Shown: positions 23,819 through 36,276 of the stretch, in pieces
Numbering within the stretch: position 1 is the first letter of the stretch
Layout of the letters: every line of letters starts with the position of its first letter
Origin: Marisa cornuarietis
Taxonomy: Eukaryota; Mollusca; Gastropoda; Architaenioglossa; Ampullariidae
Assembly (NCBI GenBank): GCA_004794655.1
Contig: SMMW01000087.1
Location: 1,364,001 to 1,428,000, forward strand
DNA length: 64,000 bases
Reading direction: 5' to 3'
Translations under genes and position numbers: made by a program
Notes under the pieces: model-generated
Databases searched by the model: none
What the model was told of the DNA's origin: nothing
What the model saw: the letters and a program-made list of their open reading frames with translations, nothing else

Positions 23819-24540
23819 ATGTGTGTCTATGTGTGTGTTTGTTTGTGTCTATGTGTGTGTTTGCTTGTGTCTATGTGTGTGAATCTATGTGTATGTGTAT
23901 GAGCGTCTATGTGTGTGTGTGTGTGTGTGTGCGCGCGTCTATGTGTGTGTTTGTGTCTATGTGTTTGTGCGTCTATGTGTCTGTGTGTATGTGTGTGTGC
24001 GCGTCTGTGTGTGTGTATCTGTGTGCATGTGTGTGAGCGTCAATGTGTGTGTGCGTGTCTATGTGTGTGTGCGCGCGCGTCTGTGTGTGTCTGTGTGTAT
24101 GTGTGTGAGCGTCTATGTGTGTGTCTGTGTGTGTGTGTGCGCGTCTATGTGTGTGCGCGCGTCTGTGTGTGTGTCTATGTGTGTGTGCGCGCGCGTCTGT
24201 TGTGTGTCTATGTGTGTGTGCGCGTCTGTATGTGTGTGTGTCTGTGTGCATGTGTGTGTGCGCGCGTCTGTGTGTGTCTATGTGTGTGTGCGCGTCTATG
24301 TGTGTGTGCGTCTATGTGTGTCTGTGTGTATGTGTGTGAGCGTCTATGTGTGTGTGTATGTGTCTGTGTCTGTGTGTGCGCGCGTCTGTGTGTGTGTTTA
24401 TGTGTGTGTGCGTCTATGTGTGTGTGTCTGTGTGTGTGTGTGCGCGCGCGTTTATGTGTGTGTGCGTCTGTGTGTGCGTCTGTATGTGTGTGTCTATGTT
24501 TATGCTTGTGCGTCTCTGTGTGTGTGTGTGTGCACCTGGC
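23819..24540. repeat. 720-bp TG-rich compound array (TCTATGTGTGTGTGCGCGCG-like units)
   Basis: A long degenerate array made of TCTATGTG/TCTGTGTG blocks joined by (TG)n and (CG)n runs. Sub-units of 20-40 bp recur, for example GTGTGTGTGCGCGCGTCTGT. It is almost purely alternating pyrimidine-purine, so it is a strong candidate for Z-DNA formation. Apparent ORFs of over 200 codons of Cys/Val on one strand and His/Thr on the other are translation artefacts of the repeat. Confidence 0.9.
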
Positions 24541-24611
24541 TATGTTTGTGCACGTCTTAGTGTACCTTTGTGCGTTTTTGATAGAATGCATATATGTTTG
24601 GGTGTAGATGA

Positions 24612-24617
24612 ATGTGT

Positions 24618-24667
<50 letters not shown>
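24612..24667. repeat. (TG)n(AG)n microsatellite
   Basis: A TG run passing directly into AG, just beyond the larger TG-rich array. A shorter TG run lies at about 24729-24744. Confidence 0.9.
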
Positions 24668-24976
24668 CTTTGCGTTTACTCTGTGCTAGAATACTTCTCT
24701 GTATGTATGCTTTCGGGACTGAACGTATGTGTGTGTGTGTGTGTTCGCGCCTGTTGGTGTGCATGTATGTGCGTGCTAGGACGCGGGTATTTGCGTGTGT
24801 GTGTTTGAATGAGTATATGTGCTCGTGTGTACGTGTGTGTATTTGAAGGTGGGTAGGGGGCGCTCATGTTCTAGCTATTTGCGGTGCTCGCTGATTTACA
24901 GGCTTGGAAGTCGAAGTGTGGCCTGTTCATCAGTGACAGGAAAAGTGTCTTGTTACTCGGCGAGTTCTCTGCACTG

Positions 24977-24978
<2 letters not shown>

Positions 24979-25056
<78 letters not shown>

Positions 25057-25079
25057 GCACACACACACACACACACACG
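24979..25079. repeat. (CA)n microsatellite, about 100 bp
   Basis: An uninterrupted CA run with two CG variants near the right end. It lies on the opposite strand sense from the TG-rich array 440 bp to the left, so the two could pair as an inverted repeat. Confidence 0.9.
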
Positions 25080-26580
25080 TGACAACAGACTGACGCTTCA
25101 CATGCCATGTGTTACATTCTTTCCTCGTGTCACATCCTGCGTCTAGTTTCCTCCCTTTAAAATCCTTGTCTTTATGTTTATCTGTTTTTCACATCTTGTA
25201 TGAGTATCTTTTTGTTCTTATTTTCTTCTGTGTGGGAATATCTGTTCTTCAACTGCAGCTTTCATTGCCTCTTTGTTTTTTTCCTTTCTTACTTTCTCTT
25301 ATTGTATCTGTCTCGCTTTTTCTTCTTTCTGTTTCTTTATTTTGCCAATGTCTCCGTCTCTCTGTTTTTAAGAATTCAAGTCAAGACTATCTGGTAGCCT
25401 GACGCATAGAAGGCTTTGCTGAAAAGAAAAGAACGAAGATGTTTATATTTACACCTGATCTGTCGTCACGAACCATTTACTCGTCGTTACATTTGGTCTA
25501 ATTTCTACTTGAGTTATGAGAGAAAATCACAAAAAAGCAATATTCCTTCTGTGTCCAAATCTGCACAGGTGTTGCTACCCAGGATAAAATTATTTCGTCG
25601 TTTATCTTTCAGGCAAATTTGTTATTCATGATCGCCGCATTTTAGTCATTTTTCAAAATAATATGAAAAATAACTTTATGCCACAAAATTTAATTTAAAG
25701 AAGCTTTTATTTCCTGATTCAGTTGAAATTAAATGTCTGTACCTTCGTGAGATATTTTGTTGTTTTAGAAAACTCACACATCTCAGCTTTCCCGAAGCGA
25801 CATTTAAAAATGTTTCTGAAGTAGTGTCACAGTGAAAACTTGGTATGTATGTAAGAATTCCGGTGAAGTCAATTTAGCTGTGACAAGAATTGACTTTATT
25901 TACTTTACATTGTCCCTCCATATGCCGGCAGAGTCATCTCTCTCTCCCTAACTACTTCAAACAAGCCGGAGTATCTCTACCGCATCTCTCTTATCAAGAA
26001 CAAACAAATAAGTTGGTGTCTGATGTCGCATGCACCTACTGTGACGTCTGTAACGTACGTCACGTGCGATTTTGATAACCTTTTCTTCACCTCGTCGTCT
26101 CTGTACCCACAGCTCGCGACCTTTGTGGTGTTTTATTGCACAGTGTGTGTGTGTGTGTGTGTGTGTGTGTTTATATATACGTATATGTTACTCGTCTTTG
26201 ATATATACCTTTATTTCATGACAATGACACTCGACAGCGGGTGGCAACAAGAAGAAGAAGAGATCTGATGTCACAGCATCCAGAAAACAAGCCAGAAAAT
26301 TGAAGATAACTGAAGAAAACTGTTGAGCTTCACAAGCACTGTTGTTAAGGTTCAAGTGTGGGGAAATTACTTAAAATACTTCTTTGCACGATGCTATCCT
26401 CTTTGTAAGAAAAGGGCATAGCAGACATGAAATTTTTTTTAATTCCTCGGTTTATTATTTCTATAGATTCGATCTTAAGACAAGGATATTTAAAGCGAGG
26501 GAAGGTAAAGAATCATATAAATGGCAATAGTCGGCTACCATGTTACAGTGACATGGGCCCACAAAACAAGCCACAGAGGA
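25080..26580. other. No gene recognised
   Basis: Pyrimidine-rich between 25140 and 25380 (T/C on the plus strand), with a TG run at 26141-26171. No exon or element signature found. Confidence 0.5.
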
Positions 26581-27170
26581 AGTAAAAGATCTTTACTACT
26601 ACAACCTTCAGGATTAGACAGACCAAAGCACCCCAGCATGCCCTTCTCGTTGTAATGGGGGACTTAAATGCAAAGGTTGGAGCAGAACAGTGCATGAGAA
26701 AAGGGAAACGAGAATAGGGTAACTTCCTTTTCTCAGTGGCTCATGAAGCGAGAGTTAGTTTGCCTGTCTAGGCAGCGTAACCAAGTAGTTCCCTACCCAA
26801 GTTGTGGCATCTTTACTCTTCTTATTCCTGTACGCTCCCAGTGGAGCATAGGGCCGCAACCACACCCCGCCAACGGACCCAAGGCATCTTTACTCATGGG
26901 TTAGTTATTGATGTTCACAAATACAACCCCTGGACATAAGAAAAAACTAAGTTACAACAATAGTTTAGTTTAGAGATACCTAAGGGTAATTGTTTAAAGA
27001 GTAGAGCGTGATTAACCGACTGTTGATAAGCTCTGATGCATAAGGAGGTGTTGTAGAAATCACTGCCACCATGATGACATGCTGCAAGCTAGGATAAACT
27101 GAAAAAAAATAAATTGGACGAAAGTGCATCAGGCAGCCAACTGAGCTTCTTTGTGCTTTTATAAAGACAG
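26581..27170 (+). mobile_element. Degenerate LINE endonuclease-domain remnant
   Basis: Frame +: ...LLQPSG/...RQTKAPQHALLVVMGDLN then AKVG, the hallmark GD(F/L)NAxxG block of the apurinic-type endonuclease of RTE/CR1-class retrotransposons, preceded by the usual LLVVM strand. Frame-disrupting stops follow (for example TAG at about 26714). A later segment with HKYNPW resembles the next conserved endonuclease block, and CHHDDMLQARIN near 27060-27100 may correspond to the terminal H-dependent block. It is a non-functional fossil. The copy is interrupted at 26819-26882 by a short retro-insert. Confidence 0.75.
26806..26895 (-). mobile_element. 64-bp retro-insert with 13-bp target duplication, inside the LINE remnant
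   Basis: GGCATCTTTACTC occurs at 26806-26818 and again at 26883-26895, flanking 64 bp. Read on the minus strand the insert is GC-rich, includes GGCCCTATGCTCCACTGGGA and ends GGAATAAGAA. That looks like the 3' end of a short retroposon with a short A-rich tail, heavily 5'-truncated. The perfect duplication shows it inserted after the LINE copy had arrived, and fairly recently. Confidence 0.7.
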
Positions 27171-30100
27171 CGAGAGGGAGGATAAGTGGGTAGACGGAGA
27201 TCTGAAGAAAAAAACCCCAACAAACTTCTTATTGTTTTCGACCTTCAACCGTTCATGACCCCAAATGCTCAGGCCGTACAATTTATCACTGCCATAAAGT
27301 TTTATTTGATCTTGTAGGAGTAAGCGGTGTTAGAGACTAACCCGAAGCAAGCATTAAGTTCACTATGGAGCGAGCTAGCAAAGTATACAGCTGCTTTTAG
27401 TCTATTACACAAATGCAAATAAATTAGTGAATTTGTATTTATTGTATTTTTTTTTTTATAGAAAAGCATGTATAGATAAACTTTAATGTTTTTCCGTTGG
27501 CGTTATTGAGGTTCGCAACCAGTTTTGAGCGTATAACTCACAGTGCGTTGGCCAATCAGGATTAGATATTTGTGACGTAACAGGAAAATAAAAAAATACC
27601 CTCGTAACAGCTGAAATGTTCAAAGGTTTCGTATTTCGTGAACTTAACAAAATTTGTCGCTCTTGAAAAAAACATCAGGAAAAAGTTTAAGTCTTTATAG
27701 TTGACTCCATTATGAATCGTTTAAAAAAAACATGTTTACCCGTCGGATGAGCTCAAGCAGTTCTTAACTGTAAAGAGTTAAAGAACCGTACAGCTAAATA
27801 CTGCGTTCAGAAAGGATGGCAAGAATCACCTTTGCAAGATCAGTTAGTAATCCAGGAGCTCCGAGTAAACCTTGCACGGTCATTATTAGTTGACAATGTT
27901 GTAGGTTAAAATCTTAGACGATAAGGAAAAATCAGAAATCGACCTAGGCAGTATTTAAGGCATTTTAATCTGGAGAAGACAAGAAACTGTCGTGAAAAGT
28001 TCTATAGTGAACATGGATGGATGTCTCCTGGCTGAGACAGACGCAAGGTGTTGTCGTTTGGACCACAGCAAGAAGGGTTTGACGAAGGCAGCTGTGTTTT
28101 TCGCCTGGAGTCAGATGCAACGACTGACGTGTGTCCGTGACTTGCTGCCAGTATGCATATTGATCAACAGGTAACAAAACACCTTTTGGTAACCAGTAAC
28201 CCTGGGAACGCCGCATCCAGTAGAATCATACCGCACATGGGACTTTCAGGACCACAGACTTCACAGACCATGCATTCAGCACAAAGACCTGTAGCCGCCA
28301 TGTCAAATAACTACTGACTTCCTGTACAGGCAGAAAGCGCCGCCTTACTGATGATTTGATGATGTAAACATTGGGGGCACGGTCGAGTTTTCTGTATTCT
28401 TAGCAAATATTAAGTGTATGTGTGTGTGTTTGTGTGAGTGAGTAGGGGGTGAGTAGTTTTTCTGTATTCCTACGCCGTATTCCATAACATCGACTTTTAA
28501 AAGTAATGTTCTATTTATTTCCCATATTTTTATTACAATGATGTAGTCTTTAGAAGTATGCAGTCCGATGGAATACGAACATGGTCATGAATGCGTTTGC
28601 GAAGTCTTGCCAAGCACAGGTGGCTTTCTGAACTTTGAAACGGTTTTGAATATGAGTGAGTTGGGATAAAAAAAAGATCTATGCATTTAGCGTATTCAGC
28701 AGCTTGATGCCTCCCCCAATCACACAAACATGTATTATTTGTTCAGAAATTGTTTTACATAAATGAAAAATCACAAAAACCAATACTTTACTATAATTAT
28801 AACTGATAATGATTTTTTTATTTTGTTTTCAGCTGTTGCAAAATATAATAATGAAGTTATATAATCTCAGCCACGACCTGGCTAGTTCCAAACAAGCTGC
28901 TGCCGCAAACTCCAGAACACTGTTTACAACAAATCATGATATGATTAAATTACTCTTACATTTACTTCTGTAAACAATGTTGAAACAACATGATAGGGAA
29001 GCACAGTTGTACCAAATGTTTAATAATTCAAAGAATTCTCTCATACATTAATTGAAGCTTATACCCATATTGAATTTCTAAATTTCATTCCAGATGCAAG
29101 TAAATAATAAGTCAGACAGAAGGTATAAATAAACTTTCAAAATTATTTCGAAGGCATGTTCATCACATTGGTCCAAAAAGATACTGTACTCTCAAAACAC
29201 TGGCTTCGAACCAAAAATCAAACAACATGTCAATGACTTCAATAAATTTTGTACTCAGCCACAGAGATGTAAAATTGACCAATCTTTATATTATTATCTT
29301 TAGGATTACCTTCTGTTTCATTCACACCATTTGGAGATTGATTATACATTAGGAATACAGTATTTCATTCACAAAGGAGAATTGATTATACATTATGAAT
29401 ATTTTCTTCACAAAGAAGCTGCTTTTTGCTAAAACGTAATTATTAACAACCCATTCCTCCCAACAATAAATACAATAAGTAACAACCCTTGCTGGTGTTT
29501 AAATAAAACAGTCTTTGATTACCCAAAGCTGATTTCCAGGTCCAATCCTGTTTAATGATTTTTTTTTTGCTTCAAATTTAGTTTAAAGGGTGGAAATGAA
29601 ATGAACTTTGCTACAAAGCTCCCCTTGGTGGATCTAATGGTAACCTGAACATGTAAACACACTTTTGTATGTGAAAAAAAATCACTTTGTTTAAATGTAC
29701 CGCGTCTTTTAAATTAATTTATCATTAATTTAGTGTACATTAACTCATTAAGTTTATGCTATGTGAGTACTTCAGTGCTTTGTAGTGTTGTAAACTTTAT
29801 CATTTACTCAAATGTCTTCAGCATTAAAGTTATATCATATTGCATCATATTATTAACATTGCATCAGACGTAATGCAAATTAATTAAAGGCGTATTATTG
29901 AACAGATTTTGAAAAAAATATTATTTCTTCTTGTAAAAAAAAGCACTTCAGAGCACTTTACATGCATCATTTTCCGAGCTGATTGTAGACCCTTGTCATG
30001 AAGCTGTAATTAATGGTTGAGGGTTAAAGTGTGGAATATTCTTCTTGTGGTTTGAAGGTTACATACTTATAATTTTATTATTATGGTATAGTTTTATCTT

Positions 30101-31680
30101 TTTCGTGTCGTGAATGAGTGTATGTCTATATGCATGAGTGCGTATTCATACGTGAATATATTTTTTAAAAGTATGTACCTTGATTACTATCACTAGAGTG
30201 CGTTATTAACCCATTATTATTATTATTATTATTGTTTATGATAATGATAAAATCTGTTGTTGCTTCTTTTGTAGTCCATTCATTATTTTTCAGGTGTGAG
30301 ATTTTTTCCCTCTAGCTCTTTCCCTCCAGGTATAACATGCAAATAAACAACAAGGCAGGATGGGAGAAAAAAAGAACAAAAATCTTACTTAAATAATCTA
30401 GAAAAAAAAACTAAGATTATTAAAGTTCTAGTATAGCTTTGAAAAAAATCATAGCAAGCCTCTTTTCTATTATCCATACACATACGTAATACGCATCATA
30501 TTCTATAATAAAATAAAATTTGTTTAGTGCACATTGGTTACAGTCTAGTAGTTGTCTACTTTGCGCAGGCCATCGTGTTTGCCGTTTGCAACGTTTTTTA
30601 TTTGGGGGGGGGTAGATGGGGATGGGGGTGCTCACTTCGGTGGCTGACATTCTACCCACACACGAAGAGGTGATCGCGGTTATCAGCTTAACAAACCTTC
30701 ACCTTGATCGTAGGTCTAGTTAGTCACTTTGTCCAAATTAAAAGCCAACATCTAATCCTAACCCTAACCCCGTTTCTGACCTGAAACCTTAATCTGTGCG
30801 AATAATCTGTAATATGCGCTGATTTCAATAAGGAAATGAATTGCATGACATGAACATAAGATACCGTGAAGCTGAAGTAACTGAAGTTCGACATCATACA
30901 GAGCGAGAGGCTTCTAACAAAGAATGAAGTTGAATTATACCTGATGGGCTGGTCCAGAGAACAGTCGAACATGGATATGTATCTTGCTTTTTTGTATTAA
31001 TTTCATCATTATCATTCTTTCAACTCTTAACTCATCAATATACTTCATACTTTTTAAAATTATTTATTTAATTATTCAGTTCAAAGGAATGAATGCGCAG
31101 GGAAGGAAAACTGATCGAGTGACTGAACTTGACGAATAAAAATCCACAAAATATCGAGCCAAACACCATCCACTTTACCCCCTAGGTTGTAGCAGCTTCG
31201 ACCATCGCAGTCACCAATAAAGGTATTGCACTTTCACTGGCCTCTGTAAAAGGATAAATTAAATCGGTGTGCACAAGTGTGACAGACGTCAGTGCTAAAA
31301 AAAAAAAAAAGTCGCTTGCAGTTTGCGATTTCTGTAGGAAATTCGCGTGGTGATCTCTCTTTGTGGTTTACGATCTTCGCGCTCAGTGCGTTGACCTTCG
31401 TGGTCGAGCTTGACGACAAGGGGAGACCTCTCTCCAGAATCTCATAAATATCGAATGACTGACTCGCTGATCCGAGAGGGAACTTTGGGACCCGAGTCGC
31501 TGTTGTCGAGGTAGCTGTGATGACTGTGCAGCGAGCGCTCAGGGCATTCAACTTCCAGGAGTTAACTTGACTCCAGAAGCAGGTCGCCCTTCGCATACCA
31601 CTTGTGCTGGAGAGACAGGGCGCGAGGTTTTGGTGGTGGTAGAGGTGGGGGGAGAATGCAAAGTACAACATGAGGTTGCT

Positions 31681-31684
<4 letters not shown>
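27171..31684. other. AT-rich region without a recognised gene
   Basis: No supported exon or element. A local tandem duplication of about 45 bp (ATTGATTATACATTA blocks) occurs at 29331-29418, an (ATT)n run at 30211-30233, and a short CCTAACCCTAACCCC motif at about 30755-30769 that is too short to be telomeric. Confidence 0.5.

Positions 31685-31746
<62 letters not shown>
31685..31746. repeat. (TG)n(AG)n microsatellite
   Basis: A TG run of about 50 bp passing into AG; simple repeat. Confidence 0.9.
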
Positions 31747-32426
31747 TGTTGAGATTAGTTCATCACATGAGACCTGGTGTTCAAGCTCTTTTCTCAAAAA
31801 TAAAGTTTAAAAAAAATCAAGCGCAAATTATATCAGACTTAAAGAACTTCTCTGTGGTATTTACACAGCTGAAAAATCAGTTACATTCTATGTTTTCATT
31901 TAATACAAACAAATATGACCAAAGTAAAGAGTGGGGTGGTGATGGAGGGCTATTTTTGGCAAGGCACACTGAGCGAGATTGGTGCCCATACATCTGGCAT
32001 TTTTCTCCGTAGCCAGACGAAACTCGTTGTCCTCAGCTTCGTCCTCAAACCTCATCTGATCTTTACCCGTTTTGACGAGATCATCCTTCAACGGCTTACG
32101 CGGTTCCTGAGCAGTTTGCTGGCCACTGACGTCACTTCCTGTCAGGCTGCATTATCATCGCCGACCTACGCTTCCTCACCACCAAGGAGCGCGTCAGTCC
32201 CGAGAGCAACAATGCGTATCACACAAGGCCTTGCCCGTTGCCACACGTGACAAAATGGAGTGCACATCTGTCATGTAATGAGGCAGCTATCAAGCCGAGG
32301 GTTTTAAGTGTACGAGGGACATTCATTCTTAGTAGACATTTTGGGGGCGGGGAAGAAGGAAGTGTCATTTTATTTTTACTTTCTATTTATTATTTTTGGT
32401 CTAAAACAGCAACACTCGATATTCTC

Positions 32427-32604
32427 CTAAAAGAAGAAAGAAAGAAAGAAGAGAGAGACGAAAGAAAAAGATTGTGTGTGTGTGTGTGTGTCTTTTTCTC
32501 TCGCTCTCTGTCTCTCTATGTGTCTGTTTATTCTGACTTTCTCTCTTTGCCTCTGTGTGTGTGTGTGTGCGTGCGTGTGTGCGTGCGTGTGTGTGTGTGT
32601 GTGT
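32427..32604. repeat. Cluster of GAAA, TC and TG/CG simple repeats
   Basis: A GAAA-rich purine tract (32427-32470), a TG run (32473-32492), a TC-rich tract and an alternating TG/CGTG run (32556-32604) follow one another within 180 bp. Confidence 0.85.
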
Positions 32605-33482
32605 TGTAAATGGAGGGGGTGGTTCGAGGCGCGTAATATAAAATGCTCAAGACATCGCCACCAGTTAGAACAAGGTAAGCCGGCAAGGACGGACGTCTAA
32701 GTATTGTTACCTGTAACGCTGACAGTTAATGCCGGAAGCTACAATGCATGTGTCTACTTTTGTCTTCATATATCCAATTAATTCAACATTACATCTTAAG
32801 GGCGATCACCTTACATACACATCGTTCTGCTGTGAATATCGTCACCGGAATGAGAGAAGCTGTAGAGGCTGTTTACTCTTGTCAAGAACACTCTCGTGCT
32901 CTACTTTTCGTACAGATGTACTAAAGTTGACAACTTCACATTAAAGTCATTCTATACGTTTTACGTTGACACGTGAGTCGGACAAGTATAATCACCTGCA
33001 AGAAATTTTTTTTTTTTGCTTGCCTGTAAGAATGTGTTACAACTGCATTATTGTTTATTTTAATGTGATTATAACCGAAGAACTTTGGTAAAATAGTTAC
33101 ATTTTCCCTAAAATCTACCTTTTTATTTTTTCTGATTTTTTTTCTTGTAAAACGTGTTGCAGTGGGTTCGGGTTAAGGTTAATGTCTGCAAATGGTATGT
33201 AACCACTGCGTAATTGTGTAACTCTAGAGTCTAGAGTAATGTCTCCTCTTCCTTTCATGAAGACCGCATAAAATGTTCTCGTCCTTTTCATCTTCTTAGA
33301 CAACGAAGATGAGGAGGGAAGCCATGGTAACAAGAGCAGACGACCGCAGCCGCAATGAGCAGAGCATCAGCCGACATGGCGGTTGGACGGTCCCCGGTAG
33401 CGCAAAGGCAGAGCTCTTGTTACAAAGACGGTGTGTTGTGCTGGGTAGGTGCATGCTGCACTAACCGGGCAGTTTTGCCTAC

Positions 33483-34242
33483 AGGCCTATTCTCACGCTG
33501 CAATTTACCGCACTTAGCAGGGTTAGCAGGCCCTGGTAGGACCTTTCCGAGTTTTGCACACGGCTGGGTGGGGGCGTTACATCGAGGTTTTCACGGATAG
33601 GACGCGATTCTATTTTCTTGCAGAGCCTGACCTACATTACATGGCTGTAGCTAATCGGAATGCTTGAACACAGTCGCCTCCCTTTTACCTCCAAATTAAG
33701 AAATGGCGGTGTGGTCAGAGGAAAGGTGTACGAGTATGATTTGTATGTGGGAAAACTACCTGTGTCTGTTCGACACTGCCAATCCAGAGTATCTCAACCG
33801 AGATAAGGCCAAGAATGCCTGAATTGAAATTGCTCGTGCTCTGGGCAGCCTCGATCACATATAAACGTTCTTCAAACGTTGCAGACGACATTCGCAAAAA
33901 GCGTCTGCATTCTCTCGAGTCTTCCGAAGATATTTCTTTTAGAGGAAATGAAAATAAGGCATCTAAGCGACTCCTTCGCGCTACCCACCCCTCACCTACA
34001 TCTTTTTTTTCTTCTTTTCTCTCTCCCTACTTCATCAGACAATGTTATTAACGTAGCAGCAGTAGCTTCCGAAAGTATCCGATTGTCTGCCATTTTGTCG
34101 ACTACCCACAATGCGCTGCGCGGATGACGTCGCCTAGCAGGACAGTAGCGAGTGGCCTTGCTACGCGAGAGTAGAACGTTGCCTAGCAGGCAAAATCTTG
34201 CACGTGCAAACCCTGAAAACATTGCAGCGTGAGAATAGGCCT
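33483..34242. mobile_element. Candidate 760-bp non-autonomous DNA transposon with 22-bp perfect inverted termini
   Basis: The 22 bases at 33483-33504 (starting AGGCCTATTCTCACGCTGCA) are exactly complementary to 34221-34242. Both ends face inward, the usual arrangement of terminal inverted repeats. The right end is followed by TTAA (GGCC|TTAACC), but no matching left duplication is present, so the target duplication is unresolved. The interior has no transposase ORF. It contains a near-palindrome TTGCCTAGCAGGCAA at about 34183-34197 and a relatively CpG-rich right half. Confidence 0.6.
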
Positions 34243-34279
34243 TAACCACCAAAGTTTTGCACCCGCCGACTCAGCATGC

Positions 34280-34588
34280 GTGGAAGTTTAAGTTGCAGAG
34301 GCCGCCGGGGGGAATTTTCTCGGAAGGTTCTGCTCGGACCAGAGGGAAGTTGAACCCAACACCAGAATGGCTGCGTGAGATGTCGAGAAATCCTCTGAGG
34401 TCAAGCGGCCAAAGCCTGAACCTTGACGAAACCTTTGGAAGGATGCACACCATCACTACGTCAACAAGTCACGTGATTTCCTCGACATCTATAGAAACCC
34501 GTCAGCTAGCTCAAACCGGTCTCCGTGCCAGACGGTCGGTAAATAAGTAATGACTCACTTTGAATTACGATATGCTGGGGACCAGTCG
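34280..34588 (+). repeat. Dispersed repeat, copy A
   Basis: It aligns with 37436-37735 in the same orientation. Shared blocks include GGTTCTGC-CGGACCAG, CGCGAAAATCCTC-like segments, CAAGTCACGTGAT / CAATCACGTGAT, CCGGTCTCCGTGCCAGAC and AAATAAGTAATGACT. Copies differ by roughly one base in five and by indels. No coding frame is shared. Type unknown; it lies directly right of the inverted-repeat element 33483-34242. Confidence 0.75.
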
Positions 34589-36229
34589 TCAGCATGCAGA
34601 CGCATAAGAATTAAAAAGAGAGAGAGAGACTACTTAAAAAAAGTGATCTACTACAAACGTTTTAATTTCATTATCTTTCGAGTGAAACGAATAGAAAGGA
34701 TGGTGATGATGATGATGATCGAGTAGGACTGATGTTTAATGAGCATGGAACAACAAGAACAAAAACTCTGTATTTCAGCTCATTTCTCTCCTTAAATTTT
34801 GTAGGCTTTTATTAAAGCCCAACCCAATTGCTGAGCAAAAATCGCTGGAAACAGAGCACAAAGTATCACAGAAACATGTTCCGGTGGTCTTTTATGACAG
34901 AGAGGCATGAAAGATTTTATATTAATATTTTCTCTAAAGCACACCTGGATTTGTCGAGAAAACAGAAAGTGACGAAACGAACGTATTTCTAAAAATAGCG
35001 CCGTTTGCACTAGCATAAGTCGAAGAGAAAAGATGCAATCCTCGGTAAAAGAAAACTGACCCGGACACATTGTGCTGTTGCTGAATGTTCTCTTCGCCAC
35101 TCAGAGGGAGTTTGTACTCATGAAGGAAATCCTAAAGATAATGGCAGCAAACGCCAGTGGATTAACTTTGTTCAAACGTGCCATGCGAACTTGGTCCTCA
35201 CACCGTACTCAAGAATTTGCTTAAAACGTTTTAAAATAGATTGTTATCCAGTCACTTATACAGTACAAGCAAGTCCTGGACTTTCAGTCAACTGAAGAAA
35301 TCTTATTCCTACAGCAGTGCTTACTATACAAAAGCACGAGATGTTAAAACCAACTACGACTGCTGGTAGATCAAGCATCAGATAGGCAACATCGACGGTT
35401 TCTACACCGTCTGGTCTACAAGTATCATCGTGTGACAGTCACAAACACAACATCATCAGTCGTATGTTTATCCAGCATAATGCTAACAACAACTGACAGT
35501 GTGAGGACACCATTGATGTGCGTGATCAAAACAGCTAAAAAAAAAGGAAAAAAAAATTGAGGGTGATAAACATATTATAAGGAACTTAAACGGGAACACG
35601 TGCGATAGAGTATCAGTAAGTAAACAGAAAATTTTGCATGCAGCTAAATGAGGAAGAAATATGTTTTGACATCGATAAACATGTTTCAAACTATCATTAT
35701 ATTTTTAATTGTAAAAAAATCCTTATCAGCAGTCAGTTGTAACTATTGTTGTCCATTAAATTTTGATCTGATTGACTTACCAGTCTGTTGAATGGATTCA
35801 GTTTGGACCATTTAATTATTTTTTTCATTTTTTGGCGAACAAAATTGCTTCTTGAACACGACAACCTGAGCGATGTTTCTTCATTTCACTTGAAGACATG
35901 CAAATTTGTTCTTACAAATACTTCGATCACGTGAGAGAACTCTCCAGTATAGGAGAGTAATTTTTCCCCGCCTTCCTAGTTGCAGGTGAGAATGCCGATG
36001 TTTGAAGGCTTATATCTTTAAAATTAAGGATCATTATGTACTCATATTTTGGGAATTATTATTTTAAAACAAGCTTAACCCGCTCATAGAGAAATAATGT
36101 TGCGGTCGGCTTGACCCTTAAACTTGGCAGCACTGAAGTGGTTAATCGTGTTAAGGCGTGAGAGTCGATAGATACGTTGCAATGCCCGGGCCAAACGGAG
36201 CAAAATTCGCCAAATAAGGGGCTAGTTAA

Positions 36230-36276
<47 letters not shown>

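Noticed and set aside
23889..24607. Cys/Val-rich and His/Thr-rich ORFs of up to 232 codons
   Set aside because: They are translations of the TG/CA/CG array in every frame; no start context, splice sites or non-repeat sequence.
27992..28174. 60-codon plus-strand ORF ending near a donor-like AACAG|GTAACA
   Set aside because: Single short ORF with no recognisable acceptor partner or similarity; treated as chance.
30753..30770. CCTAACCCTAACCCC telomere-like motif
   Set aside because: Only about two and a half repeats; too short to be an interstitial telomere and likely chance.
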